Below, piece by piece: positions 1 through 7,913 of a DNA stretch of 64,000 nt (position 1 is the stretch's first letter; every line of letters begins with the position of its first letter). A program made the translations under genes and the position numbers. The stretch is taken from positions 1-64,000 of IMG/VR virus record IMGVR_UViG_3300025407_000799. One strand, given 5' to 3'. Below the pieces are notes generated by a model. It worked only from the letters and a program-made list of their open reading frames with translations. It ran no database searches and was not told the origin of the DNA. The stretch comes from a virus.

Positions 1-2
1 AT

Positions 3-518
3 GTACCTATTACACAATGGAATCCACTGACACTTCAAGGTGCTGGTCTGTTTCATATTGCTATGGGTGCGGTATTAGGTATTAGCGCATTTGGTCGTAC
101 ACAAGAAAAATTAGCAGGTACAGCAGCCAATCCAACTTCTACAAGCCAAACAATTACTAACAATCAAAATATGTCAGGCAATGTAGCTGGCGGTTTTGGT
201 AGTGGTGGTAATATGGGTGGTGGATTTGGCGGATCAACAGGAGGATTTGGCGGTGGAAACAACTCATCATTTGGCGGGGCTCCAGCATTTGGCGCACCTG
301 CGTCAGGAGGATTCGGAGCATCATCCGGTGGCTTTGGTTCATCAACTCCATCTACAGGCGGCTTTGGAAGCACACCTCCAGCAACAACACCCACAGGGTC
401 AGCAGGAGGTTTTGGATCGGGTTTTAACAGCGGGTCAGGAGCAACACCCGCAACTACGCCAGCGTTAACATCATCTGGTAAAAAAGTTGTTCCATCATTT
501 GACCAACCAGCACTATAA
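3..518 (+). CDS. Glycine-rich phage protein, 5' end outside the window
   Basis: The frame is open to the left edge: about 20 sense codons (VPITQWNPLTLQGAG...) precede the first ATG at 63, so the true start probably lies upstream. The visible 171 residues begin with a short hydrophobic stretch (LFHIAMGAVLGISAF). From about residue 60 on they are almost wholly Gly/Ser/Phe/Pro/Thr, with recurring GGFG units, and end in SSGKKVVPSFDQPAL. Such composition is common in phage structural or surface-exposed proteins, but no family is recognised. The stop lies 9 bases before the next gene, which has its own AAGGAA ribosome site, so the two are probably co-transcribed. The apparent antisense frame is a by-product of the GC-rich repeats. 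Confidence 0.6.
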   Translation, partial: VPITQWNPLTLQGAGLFHIAMGAVLGISAFGRTQEKLAGTAANPTSTSQTITNNQNMSGNVAGGFGSGGNMGGGFGGSTGGFGGGNNSSFGGAPAFGAPASGGFGASSGGFGSSTPSTGGFGSTPPATTPTGSAGGFGSGFNSGSGATPATTPALTSSGKKVVPSFDQPAL

Positions 519-527
519 GGAAATAAA

Positions 528-710
528 ATGAAAAAATTATTAGCACTTTTAATTGTAGCAGTTTTTGCTAGTTCAGCAATGGCTACAGAAAAAGCCAAAG
601 CACCTGCCAAAGCACCTGCAAAGAAAGAAGTTAAACATCACAAGAAAGCAGAAGGTACTGAAATAGCTGGTACTAAACCAGATACAGTAGCACCTAAAAA
701 GAAGAAATAA
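528..710 (+). CDS. Small Lys/Ala-rich protein with signal peptide
   Basis: A 60-residue protein. Residues 1-19 form a classical Sec signal peptide: MKK, a hydrophobic core LLALLIVAVFASS and an AMA cleavage motif. The mature part of about 40 residues is highly basic (repeated KAPAK, KKEVKHHKK, C-terminal PKKKK). A good Shine-Dalgarno site (AAGGAA) lies 5 bases upstream. If exported it would be a short cationic periplasmic peptide; its role is unknown. It sits between two structural-type genes. Confidence 0.65.
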   Translation: MKKLLALLIVAVFASSAMATEKAKAPAKAPAKKEVKHHKKAEGTEIAGTKPDTVAPKKKK

Positions 711-715
711 TTATT

Positions 716-1297
716 ATGGCAAATACTCGTAAACTACACTACAAGGACATTAACTCAGATGCTGCCGCTTATGTGGGCGAACTGGGCAGTATTTTCTTTG
801 ATCCTACAACTACTACCTTACGTATAGGTGATGGAGTAACAGAGGGTGGTAAACCTTTAGTTGATTTAAAGAGTGCTAGTATGTTTGGTACTGATCATGG
901 TCATGACAACGCCTACATAACGTCAAGTAATCATTATACCGGTGATCTTGCTTATAACTGGACTTTTCAATGGCAGAGTAATAGTAAAGGCGAAATTATT
1001 TGCTACAATCCACAGAGCTTTAATCCAAGTGGTGTGACCACAGCATGGACGGTGACATCGTATGTAAACGGTGTAGCCACTGTAAGCAGAAGTACTAAAA
1101 CTTGGGATAATGGACACAGCTACGGTACCGACTTGACTGCGGCATTAACTAACAGTGGCGACTATGCTCAAATGGTATTTGTAGATCTATCCACTCATGC
1201 GGCTTTTGAAGTTACTTGGACAGCAGAGTCCAGTACAGCGGGCGGAATCAGTGTACGAGTACTTTACGGTGATTTTACAGTTCAAGCTAACGGTTAA
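716..1297 (+). CDS. Tail-fibre/tropism-type structural protein
   Basis: 193 residues. The N-terminal 45 residues (AAYVGELGSIFFDPTTTTLR, then IGDGVTEGGKPL) match the short repeat found at the N-terminus of many phage tail-fibre and major-tropism-determinant-like proteins, usually read as GELAxDxTTxxLRxGDGxTxGG. The remainder is Thr/Ser/Gly-rich and beta-strand-like (TWTVTSYVNGVATVSR, AQMVFVDLSTHAAFEVTWTAE), consistent with an exposed virion domain. It starts 5 bases after the preceding stop with only a weak ribosome site, suggesting translational coupling. It is followed by an inverted repeat with a T-run that may terminate this operon. Confidence 0.6.
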   Translation: MANTRKLHYKDINSDAAAYVGELGSIFFDPTTTTLRIGDGVTEGGKPLVDLKSASMFGTDHGHDNAYITSSNHYTGDLAYNWTFQWQSNSKGEIICYNPQSFNPSGVTTAWTVTSYVNGVATVSRSTKTWDNGHSYGTDLTAALTNSGDYAQMVFVDLSTHAAFEVTWTAESSTAGGISVRVLYGDFTVQANG

Positions 1298-1312
1298 CGA
1301 CAAGCCAAACTC

Positions 1313-1341
1313 TTGACAGGCTTCGGCTAATGTAGTATAAT
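1313..1341 (+). promoter_or_regulatory. Consensus sigma70-type promoter before the dnaJ-like gene
   Basis: TTGACA at 1313-1318 and TATAAT at 1336-1341, separated by exactly 17 bp: all twelve bases match the bacterial housekeeping consensus. The predicted transcription start is near 1348, about 25 bases before the ATG at 1373. Confidence 0.8.
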
Positions 1342-1362
1342 TACTATATTAACGGAGCCTGT
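1316..1362 (+). terminator. Inverted repeat with T-run enclosing the promoter -10 box
   Basis: ACAGGCTTCG (1316-1325) pairs with CGGAGCCTGT (1353-1362): ten pairs including one G-U. Five Ts end the structure at 1362-1366. Read-through RNA from the upstream structural genes could fold this stem and terminate or hide the GGAG ribosome site at 1354-1357. RNA started at the promoter inside the loop would lack the left arm. The long 27-base loop weakens the terminator reading. Confidence 0.45.
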
Positions 1363-1372
1363 TTTTACGACT

Positions 1373-2236
1373 ATGACTGATTATTACCAAACATTAGGTG
1401 TTAGCGAAGGTGCTAGCCCAGAAGAAATTAAACGAGCATACCGAAGCTTGGCTAATAAACATCATCCAGACAAGGGTGGGGATCAAGCCAAATTCAAAGA
1501 TATCAGTGTTGCTTATGAAAATCTAAGTGATCCGCAAAAGAAAGCTGAATATGATCAACAACGTATGTACGGCGGCGGACAACAGTTCCATTTTAATACA
1601 GGCCCTGGAGGTTTTGATCCATTTGGTCATATGTTTGGTCAAGGGTTTGGACAAGGTAGTCCATTTGGTGACATTTTTGGTCACATGCGTCAACAAGCTA
1701 GACGTAATAGAGATTTAAACATACAATGTCAAGTAAGTTTTATCGATAGTTATACCGGTAAGCAGTTAGAAGCAAATTACAGACTACCAAGTGGACGTAA
1801 TCAAAATGTTGTTATTAACGTGCCGGCTGGTATACAAAACGGAGATACTATCCGTTATAACGGTCTAGGCGACGATAGTGTTCCTAATGCTCCACGTGGA
1901 AATTTAAATGTTACTATTATTGTAAATCCAGATCCAAACTACGAAAGACGTGGAGATGATGTGTTTACAAAAGTTGATATTACACCTATCGAAGCTATGA
2001 TTGGAACTAAGAAAACTGTTAAGACATTAGGTGGTCAAAGTTTAACTCTTGAAATTAGAGCAGGAGTTGAAACAGGAGTAGAGTATGCTAGTCACGGAAA
2101 TGGATTTCCGAATGTAAATAATGGGCAGAAGGGACGATTTGTTAGTGTAGTAAACATTAAAACTCCTGCTGTAACGGATCCACTTTTAGTAGCTGAACTA
2201 GGTAAACTCAATAATGCAATTAGTCAAAAGTACTGA
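1373..2236 (+). CDS. DnaJ/CbpA-type J-domain co-chaperone
   Basis: 287 residues. Residues 1-65 are a J domain with the invariant HPD at 31-33 and the typical YYQTLGV and AYRSLANKHHPD helices, needed to stimulate Hsp70 (DnaK) ATPase. A Gly/Phe-rich linker follows (residues about 66-105). The C-terminal half is a DnaJ/CbpA peptide-binding beta domain (LPSGRNQNVVINVPAGIQNG, GDDVFTKVDITPIEAMIG). The CxxCxGxG zinc region of type I DnaJ is absent, so this is a type II/CbpA-like protein. No DnaK is in the window, so it would act on host DnaK. It has a consensus promoter upstream, and its 3' end overlaps the deformylase start by 23 bases. The GGAG is 15 bases from the ATG, longer than usual. Confidence 0.9.
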   Translation: MTDYYQTLGVSEGASPEEIKRAYRSLANKHHPDKGGDQAKFKDISVAYENLSDPQKKAEYDQQRMYGGGQQFHFNTGPGGFDPFGHMFGQGFGQGSPFGDIFGHMRQQARRNRDLNIQCQVSFIDSYTGKQLEANYRLPSGRNQNVVINVPAGIQNGDTIRYNGLGDDSVPNAPRGNLNVTIIVNPDPNYERRGDDVFTKVDITPIEAMIGTKKTVKTLGGQSLTLEIRAGVETGVEYASHGNGFPNVNNGQKGRFVSVVNIKTPAVTDPLLVAELGKLNNAISQKY

Positions 2237-2726
2237 TCAAATATTAAAAACTTGTGCCCAACCTTGGATTTTCGAAACCGATAAAGATTTTGAAGATGCT
2301 CGACAGCTAGAAATAGACATGGTTCAGCTTATGATTGAAAGTAACGGCATTGGCTTGGCTGCTAATCAAGTTGGACTACTTAAAAGAGTATTTGCAATTC
2401 TTCTTAAGGATCAAGTTCCGTTCTGCATGTTCAATCCGCAAATTGTTTCAAACACACCAGATTTTGTAAACGGGGAAGAAGGTTGTTTGAGCTTTCCTGA
2501 TTTATTTTTACCAGTAAAAAGATACAATTTGATTACCGCCGAATACTTTGACAGGGCGGGAAAAAAGTGTATAATAGATTTAAATGGAATAGATTCTAGA
2601 TGTTTCCAACATGAATTGGATCATTTAAATGGAGTCTGTTTTGTTGAAAAAGTTAGCCCGTTAAAGTTAGCAATGGCAAAAAAGAAACTATTAAAAAGAG
2701 GAAAAAGTAATGGTCGAACCAAGTGA
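2214..2726 (+). CDS. def: Peptide deformylase
   Basis: 170 residues, the usual bacterial length. It removes the N-formyl group from nascent proteins with a bound metal ion. All three family motifs are present: GIGLAANQ (45-52), EGCLS (89-93, metal-binding Cys91) and HELDH (133-137, two metal-binding His and catalytic Glu134). Phage deformylases are known from marine T4-like phages, but usually beside photosynthesis genes. Here the gene lies between a J-protein and ClpA, pointing to general protein maturation and turnover. The start overlaps the dnaJ-like gene and the end overlaps clpA, so translation is probably coupled. Confidence 0.93.
   Translation: MQLVKSTDQILKTCAQPWIFETDKDFEDARQLEIDMVQLMIESNGIGLAANQVGLLKRVFAILLKDQVPFCMFNPQIVSNTPDFVNGEEGCLSFPDLFLPVKRYNLITAEYFDRAGKKCIIDLNGIDSRCFQHELDHLNGVCFVEKVSPLKLAMAKKKLLKRGKSNGRTK
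2548..2575 (+). promoter_or_regulatory. Internal consensus promoter, probably for clpA
   Basis: TTGACA at 2548-2553 and TATAAT at 2570-2575, 16 bp apart, lie inside the deformylase gene. All twelve bases match the consensus. The predicted start is near 2582, about 130 bases before the clpA ATG at 2710. Confidence 0.6.
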
Positions 2727-5001
2727 TAACCTACAAGCAGTTTTTGAAAGGGCAATCGAAACCGCTAAAAAATTGCATCACGAATATTTAACAATCGAGC
2801 ACTTGATGTTTGCTATGTTAGCCGACGAAAGTTTTTCTGCCGCCTTGACAGGCTTTGGAAGTAATACAGACGCTCTTAAACAAGATTTAACCGATTATTT
2901 GCAGAACAAATGCAGTGAGTTTACAATACCTGATGTAGTTGTTAAACCTAAAAAAACACAATCAGTCGAACGTGTTCTTAACCGTGCGTTCACACAAGTC
3001 CTATTCAATGGACGTCAACAAATAGAACCAACAGATGTTTTCTTGAGCATGTTTGGAGAAAAACGTAGTTGGGCGTTTTATTACATTAATAAAAACGGTA
3101 TCGATAAAGATAAGTTTAATGATTATATCAATAATAATATTGAAATCGAAGAAGAAGGACCTGCCGATGGTCAAAGTGACAAGGCGCTCAAGGCATTCAC
3201 TACTAACTTAAATGACGAAGTTACTAAGAAGAAAATTGATCCAGTTATTGGACGTATTGACGAATTAGAAAACATTGCACTAGCATTAGGTCGTCGTAGT
3301 AAAAACAACGTAATCCTTGTAGGAGATCCAGGTGTCGGTAAGACAGCCATAGCAGAAGGTCTAGCCTACAATATTGTTAATGGTGCTATTCCTGATTTCC
3401 TAAAAGAATATAAGGTATACAGTTTAGATATTAGTGCTATGCTTGCTGGCAGTAAATATCGTGGTGACTTTGAAGAACGTTTTAAACTAGTTATCAAAGC
3501 TCTACAAAAGAAAGGCAAGACTGTTTTGTTCATTGACGAGGCACATATGATCTCTGGCGCAGGATCTGCTAGCAACTCAGCTAACGACCTAGCTAACATG
3601 ATGAAACCTGCTCTAAGCAAAGGCAACATTAAAGTTGTGGCCAGTACTACATGGGAAGAATATCGTAAACACTTTGAAAAGGATCGTGCGTTGATGCGTC
3701 GATTCCAACGCATTACTGTTGACGAGCCAACTATGGAAGTTACTAAGCAAATTCTTAAAGGTATTAAGAAATATTACGAAACATTCCACAATGTTAAAAT
3801 CCGTGATGATGCTATTGATGCTGCTATTAAGTTGTCAATTAAGTATCAAACAGATAAGAAATTGCCGGATAAAGCAATTGATTTGATCGACGTTGCTTGC
3901 AGTCGTTTTAACTTGAAACTTGCAGATGAAAGAATCATCGGCGAGCGTGAAGTACAATACGAACTTGCTAAGATGATTCAAATGCCAGAAGAAAAGATTA
4001 TGGAAACTGAATCTAGCAACCTTGCTACTCTACAGGATAACTTACAAGCAGAAGTTTTTGGACAAGATCTTGCAGTTACAGAAGTTGTGGACAAGATCAT
4101 GGTTGCTCAAGCAGGTCTTAAATCTGAGAATAAGCCTATTGGATCGTTTGTATTCATGGGGCCAACTGGTTGCGGTAAGACTGAAACAGCTAAGTCACTG
4201 GCCAAGCACTTGGGTGTTAAGTTGCTACGTTTTGATATGAGTGAATATCAAGAGAAGCATAGTATCAGTAAGTTGATTGGTAGCCCTCCAGGTTACGTTG
4301 GCTTTGAAGAAAACGCAGGTTTGTTGATTACACAGATTCAAGAGAATCCAAATGCTGTATTATTGTTTGACGAAGTTGAAAAATCGCATCCAGATGTAAC
4401 AACTGTCTTGTTGCAAATGATGGACAATGGTTTTATTACTGGTTCAAATGGTAAACGTGCAGATTGTCGTAACTTAATTCTTATTCTTACTACAAATGCT
4501 GGTGCTCAAGATGCTGAAAAGAACACTATTGGCTTTGGCACACAAGAAAAAGAATACAGTGATAAAGATTTGAAGAAGTTCTTTACTCCAGAGTTCCGTA
4601 ATCGTTTAGATGGCATTATGACGTTTAACAAGCTGAACAAAGAATCTATGGTTAAAGTTGTTAATAAATTTATCGATGAACTCAAAGCACAAGTTAAAGA
4701 CAAAGGTGTTAAGATTAAAATCAATAAAGAAGCAACTGAATGGTTAATTACCAAAGGATTTGATCCTAAAATGGGTGCTCGACCATTACAGCGTGTTATC
4801 GATAAAGAAATCAAACGCAATCTTGCTAAGATGATGTTGTTCGGTGCATTGAAGAATGGCGGTGGCGCAAGTATTACATTAGAGGGTGATCAACTAGTAA
4901 TAGTAGCAACTCCTAAAGAAGTTAAAATTCCGCTGTTGGCAATAGATCCACCAAATACTGGCATTGAAATTGTAGAAGAAAATGCTGTACAAGACAACTA
5001 G
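2710..5001 (+). CDS. clpA: ClpA-type AAA+ unfoldase
   Basis: 763 residues, against about 758 for E. coli ClpA. An N-terminal Clp repeat domain (residues 1-145, EYLTIEHLMFAML) would bind substrates or adaptors. AAA module 1 has Walker A GDPGVGKT (205-212) and Walker B LFIDEAH. AAA module 2 has Walker A GPTGCGKT (484-491), LLFDEVEK, and sensor/arginine-finger segments (FTPEFRNRLD, GARPLQRVID). The ClpB-style middle coiled coil is absent. The IGF tripeptide (607-609) corresponds to the loop by which ClpA docks on ClpP. The protein would therefore feed substrates to host ClpP, since no clpP is in the window. It overlaps the deformylase by 17 bases and the next gene by 20, with an internal consensus promoter upstream. 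Confidence 0.93.
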   Translation: MVEPSDNLQAVFERAIETAKKLHHEYLTIEHLMFAMLADESFSAALTGFGSNTDALKQDLTDYLQNKCSEFTIPDVVVKPKKTQSVERVLNRAFTQVLFNGRQQIEPTDVFLSMFGEKRSWAFYYINKNGIDKDKFNDYINNNIEIEEEGPADGQSDKALKAFTTNLNDEVTKKKIDPVIGRIDELENIALALGRRSKNNVILVGDPGVGKTAIAEGLAYNIVNGAIPDFLKEYKVYSLDISAMLAGSKYRGDFEERFKLVIKALQKKGKTVLFIDEAHMISGAGSASNSANDLANMMKPALSKGNIKVVASTTWEEYRKHFEKDRALMRRFQRITVDEPTMEVTKQILKGIKKYYETFHNVKIRDDAIDAAIKLSIKYQTDKKLPDKAIDLIDVACSRFNLKLADERIIGEREVQYELAKMIQMPEEKIMETESSNLATLQDNLQAEVFGQDLAVTEVVDKIMVAQAGLKSENKPIGSFVFMGPTGCGKTETAKSLAKHLGVKLLRFDMSEYQEKHSISKLIGSPPGYVGFEENAGLLITQIQENPNAVLLFDEVEKSHPDVTTVLLQMMDNGFITGSNGKRADCRNLILILTTNAGAQDAEKNTIGFGTQEKEYSDKDLKKFFTPEFRNRLDGIMTFNKLNKESMVKVVNKFIDELKAQVKDKGVKIKINKEATEWLITKGFDPKMGARPLQRVIDKEIKRNLAKMMLFGALKNGGGASITLEGDQLVIVATPKEVKIPLLAIDPPNTGIEIVEENAVQDN

Positions 5002-5611
5002 ACGTCTCTTTAAAGGCATATACCAGTACAAAATAGTGCTGGTATGTGCCGGTTCGCATTGGTTTCGCTCAGGTAATATAAGCGAAGCGTTTGCAGAATT
5101 ACAAAAAATAGATCTACAGTCAAATCAAAAAAATATACCGTATCGCAATACGTTTATTAAAACACGAGAAGATTTAGACTATGCTTTTAGTCTAGCAACT
5201 GTGTTAAATCAAATGAAAGATTTTGAATTACGTGTTGAGTCTCCATGGATTTCAATCTATACCAATGCTAAAAAAGATATAACTAAACTCTCTAAGCTAG
5301 ATGAAACTAAAGTAAAGTATATTTCTGAGCCAGCTAACACAAATCTTAGTGCAGATACTATAATCATGCCTAAAATGAACTTTGATTATCGTATTACACT
5401 GGGCAAAACTAACCAGCCTAACCCAGCATTTATAGACTGGGCAAACTCTAGTAAAAAATGCAAACTAACTAAAAGCTGTATTAGAGATCTAGGAAAACCT
5501 CGTAGTTGGGGTGGGACACATTTCTACATTACAGGCGATAACAATCTTCTATTAGCTAAAATGCACTTAGGTGGTTCCATAGCAAAGATAGAGCGTATAG
5601 TTAAAAACTAA
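4982..5611 (+). CDS. Unknown conserved phage-type protein
   Basis: 209 residues, starting inside the last codons of clpA (20-base overlap), so probably translated by coupling. It begins basic (MLYKTTRRLFKG), followed by KIVLVCAGSHWFRSGNI, and a C-terminal part rich in short strands (GTHFYITGDNNLLLAKMHLG). No signal peptide, membrane segment or catalytic motif was seen. Position after clpA could suggest an adaptor, as ClpS follows clpA in bacteria in the reverse order, but it does not resemble ClpS. Function unknown. Confidence 0.7.
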   Translation: MLYKTTRRLFKGIYQYKIVLVCAGSHWFRSGNISEAFAELQKIDLQSNQKNIPYRNTFIKTREDLDYAFSLATVLNQMKDFELRVESPWISIYTNAKKDITKLSKLDETKVKYISEPANTNLSADTIIMPKMNFDYRITLGKTNQPNPAFIDWANSSKKCKLTKSCIRDLGKPRSWGGTHFYITGDNNLLLAKMHLGGSIAKIERIVKN

Positions 5612-5625
5612 AGCCTGTCAAAAGC

Positions 5626-5633
5626 GATAAATA
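5626..5633 (+). promoter_or_regulatory. Candidate T4-like late promoter box
   Basis: GATAAATA differs at one base from the T4 late-promoter consensus TATAAATA. It lies about 47 bases before the first of the leader-bearing virion genes. Transcription would start near 5639-5641. Confidence 0.45.
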
Positions 5634-5641
5634 CTCTAACC

Positions 5642-5655
5642 GCAGAGTTATCTGC
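5642..5655 (+). promoter_or_regulatory. Hairpin at the predicted 5' end of the late transcript
   Basis: GCAGA (5642-5646) pairs with TCTGC (5651-5655) around a GTTA tetraloop, placed almost at the transcription start predicted from the upstream GATAAATA box. A 5'-terminal stem of this type could protect the mRNA. An alternative 5-bp stem, ACTCT/AGAGT (5633-5648), overlaps it. Confidence 0.4.
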
Positions 5656-5679
5656 TGATATTACGTTACGGGCTTAAAA

Positions 5680-6051
5680 ATGCGCATACAAGACTTATTA
5701 GAAGGGCATCATTTTAAAGATAGCGATTTTGTTGTCAATAAAGGTGAAAAACGCGAGATCAATTTCGATCTAGCTGAAGATCTGATGCATTTCATGCACA
5801 ACGATGACGATGTGTACCGCCGTCATTTGTATCCAAGCCTATCATTTTGTATTGATAGAGCTAAATCCAAACAACCTACAAAGAAAAGTATATTCGGGCC
5901 AGCTGTTGAAAGCAGTTACAAATTATACGTTAAAAAATTTCCTATACGCGAACTACCAGACGAATTAGACAAAGAATTATGTAATGAAATCTGTGAAAAA
6001 CTTCACGAGGAATTTAAAGAACATTTAAGCGACGGCAAGTACAAGGACTAA
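5680..6051 (+). CDS. Unknown protein with capsid-targeting-like leader
   Basis: 123 residues. The N-terminus MRIQDLLEG has the form of a T4 capsid-targeting peptide, with a possible prohead-protease site LLE|G after residue 8. The rest is charged and probably helical (DLAEDLMHFMHNDDDVYRRHL, ELDKELCNEICEKLHEEFKEHL); no family is recognised. It is the first gene of the late operon and is followed 2 bases later by the nucleotidyltransferase/ligase-like gene. The ribosome site is weak. Packaging in the head is inferred only from the leader. Confidence 0.6.
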   Translation: MRIQDLLEGHHFKDSDFVVNKGEKREINFDLAEDLMHFMHNDDDVYRRHLYPSLSFCIDRAKSKQPTKKSIFGPAVESSYKLYVKKFPIRELPDELDKELCNEICEKLHEEFKEHLSDGKYKD

Positions 6052-6053
6052 CA

Positions 6054-7913
6054 ATGCTATTAAGAGAATTATTCGTTAGCCTTCATAATAAAAAAATCAT
6101 TAACGAAGGCGGTAATATTTGGCCTGACACAGATCATTTCGATCAAGCCATTGCTGCCAATTTAGCTCACGAAACTGACAAGTACCTAAACAGTCTTAGT
6201 CTTAAAGTATATCTTATCGGAAGTGCTGCAACTCCAACACCTGGAAAAATGAGCGGTGATTTAGATGTTATGACTGATATGAGTCATCTTATGAATCATT
6301 TTAAAATTAAAGATCCTAAGACAGCACGTATTGAGTTAGAAAAATACTTACAAGGTCAAGGTTTAATGACTAAACGTACAGGTGTTACTGTACATATTCG
6401 TTTACCATATGAAGATAAATTCTATCAAGTAGATATTAAAGCCGTTGTAAACGCAGAGAAAGTACATAAATTTCATGTACACAATATTCCAGCAGGAAGT
6501 CCTTACAAAGGTGTACACAAACAAATGATGATGAATGCGCTAGCAAGTAGTCAAGGAATGTTGTGGTCGCCAGATGAAGCGTTATATGCTAGAGATGCTG
6601 AAGGTAAGAAATCAAATATGATTAGTGATGACTTAGATGTTATTGCTAAAAAATTGTTAGGACCGCATGCCAAGGAATCAGATTTAGGCAGTGTTGAAAG
6701 TATTTTAAATGCTATTCCAGATCCAGCACGTAAGAAGGAAATATTTGACAAAGCAAGTAGTGGTGCAAGTTGGCAAGCTGTTACTCCAACTACAATAAAC
6801 GAAGCCGCTGCTCCAACTGTTGGCCGTAAATATCAACATATCGAAGATTTAGTATTCACGAATGGTAGTACAGGCGGATTGCATGCCGTTGAACGACTAC
6901 GTCATATGACCAGTAAGGGTGGCAGCATAGAATTAAAATGGGATGGTAGTCCAGTTATCTATTGGGGTCGTGATGAACACGGTAAGTTCCATATGTTTCC
7001 AAAAAATGCATGGGACTATATGAAGCGTGGTACTACTCATACTAAGAGTGGTGTAACTACCATGATGAACGACCCAGATGATGTTGCTATGTTTATTTTA
7101 GGAACTGGAACCTTACAGCCTGGGCAAGAAGAACAGCGCAAAGCATTTGCAAGAGGATTGTCAGACCTTTGGCCATACTTTGAACAGATTAGTCCTAAGA
7201 CAGGGTATATCGAAGGTGGGATATTGTTTAGTCCATTAAAGCCGGCGGTGTTAAATCCTAGCACACACGAATACGACTTTACTCCTAACATAACAAGTTT
7301 CCATATTCCTGCAACTAGCGAATTAGGTAAAAAAATTGCTAAGGCAAAAATAATGGTTGCTGCCACTGGATACTATACTCATATCGGAGCAGATGAAACA
7401 CGTTATCCTAATGCTGAAAAATTATCAACATCAGATATAATTGTGCAAGGTACAACTTATGTAGAAAATGCTCCTCAAGTAGATTCTACTGGTTTAGATC
7501 ACGCAGAAGATTATATTAAACAGAATAAATCAGCTATCGATAGTTTCTTAGCAGGACAACCTGGACTAAGTAAACCTGGAGATGTATTATATACATTCTT
7601 TAATCAAAATTTACGAGTTGCAGGTGTCAAACAACATTTTGCACAATGGGCTCAATCTAAATTAAGTAACGCACAAGCACAAAAAGTTTTAAGCCATCCT
7701 GGACTCGATGCTGTGTTGACCGCTGTTGAATTATTAACACATGAAAAAATGAAAGTAATTTCAGCACTAAGTAGTGGAACACACGGTGGAATCCGACAAA
7801 CAAAGCCCGAAGGTTATGTACAAGCTCACCCTGGTGGTAAGTTTAAAAACGACATACCCGGACAGTTTGTTAAAACAATCGACCAAGCCAACTGGGCTCC
7901 AAGGAAAGACTAA
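6054..7913 (+). CDS. Two-domain nucleotidyltransferase / ligase-like protein with head leader
   Basis: 619 residues. The leader MLLRELF ends in IINE|GG (cut after Glu18). Domain 1 (about 20-240) looks like a Pol-beta-type nucleotidyltransferase: GSAATPTPGKMSGDLDVMTD carries the GS and the DxD metal pair, and a third acidic residue follows in FYQVDIKAVV. Domain 2 (about 255-540) contains KWDG (K295-G298), the lysine motif of DNA/RNA ligases and capping enzymes, and later YIEGGILFSP (motif IV-like) and a lysine pair in KIAKAKIMV (motif V-like). The two domains are separated by TTINE|AAAP (cut after Glu250), a second possible protease site. The substrate is unknown, and the ligase assignment rests on short motifs. 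Good AAGGA site; the stop overlaps the next start (TAATG). Confidence 0.65.
   Translation: MLLRELFVSLHNKKIINEGGNIWPDTDHFDQAIAANLAHETDKYLNSLSLKVYLIGSAATPTPGKMSGDLDVMTDMSHLMNHFKIKDPKTARIELEKYLQGQGLMTKRTGVTVHIRLPYEDKFYQVDIKAVVNAEKVHKFHVHNIPAGSPYKGVHKQMMMNALASSQGMLWSPDEALYARDAEGKKSNMISDDLDVIAKKLLGPHAKESDLGSVESILNAIPDPARKKEIFDKASSGASWQAVTPTTINEAAAPTVGRKYQHIEDLVFTNGSTGGLHAVERLRHMTSKGGSIELKWDGSPVIYWGRDEHGKFHMFPKNAWDYMKRGTTHTKSGVTTMMNDPDDVAMFILGTGTLQPGQEEQRKAFARGLSDLWPYFEQISPKTGYIEGGILFSPLKPAVLNPSTHEYDFTPNITSFHIPATSELGKKIAKAKIMVAATGYYTHIGADETRYPNAEKLSTSDIIVQGTTYVENAPQVDSTGLDHAEDYIKQNKSAIDSFLAGQPGLSKPGDVLYTFFNQNLRVAGVKQHFAQWAQSKLSNAQAQKVLSHPGLDAVLTAVELLTHEKMKVISALSSGTHGGIRQTKPEGYVQAHPGGKFKNDIPGQFVKTIDQANWAPRKD

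Noticed and set aside
164-610. Long minus-strand open frame opposite the first gene
   Set aside because: Its Pro/Pro-Asn composition mirrors the GGFG-coding repeats of the plus strand. It has no ribosome site and lies wholly antisense to two better supported genes.
2845-2850. TTGACA in the clpA coding region
   Set aside because: No TATAAT-like box lies 16-18 bases downstream (the hexamer there is AGACGC).
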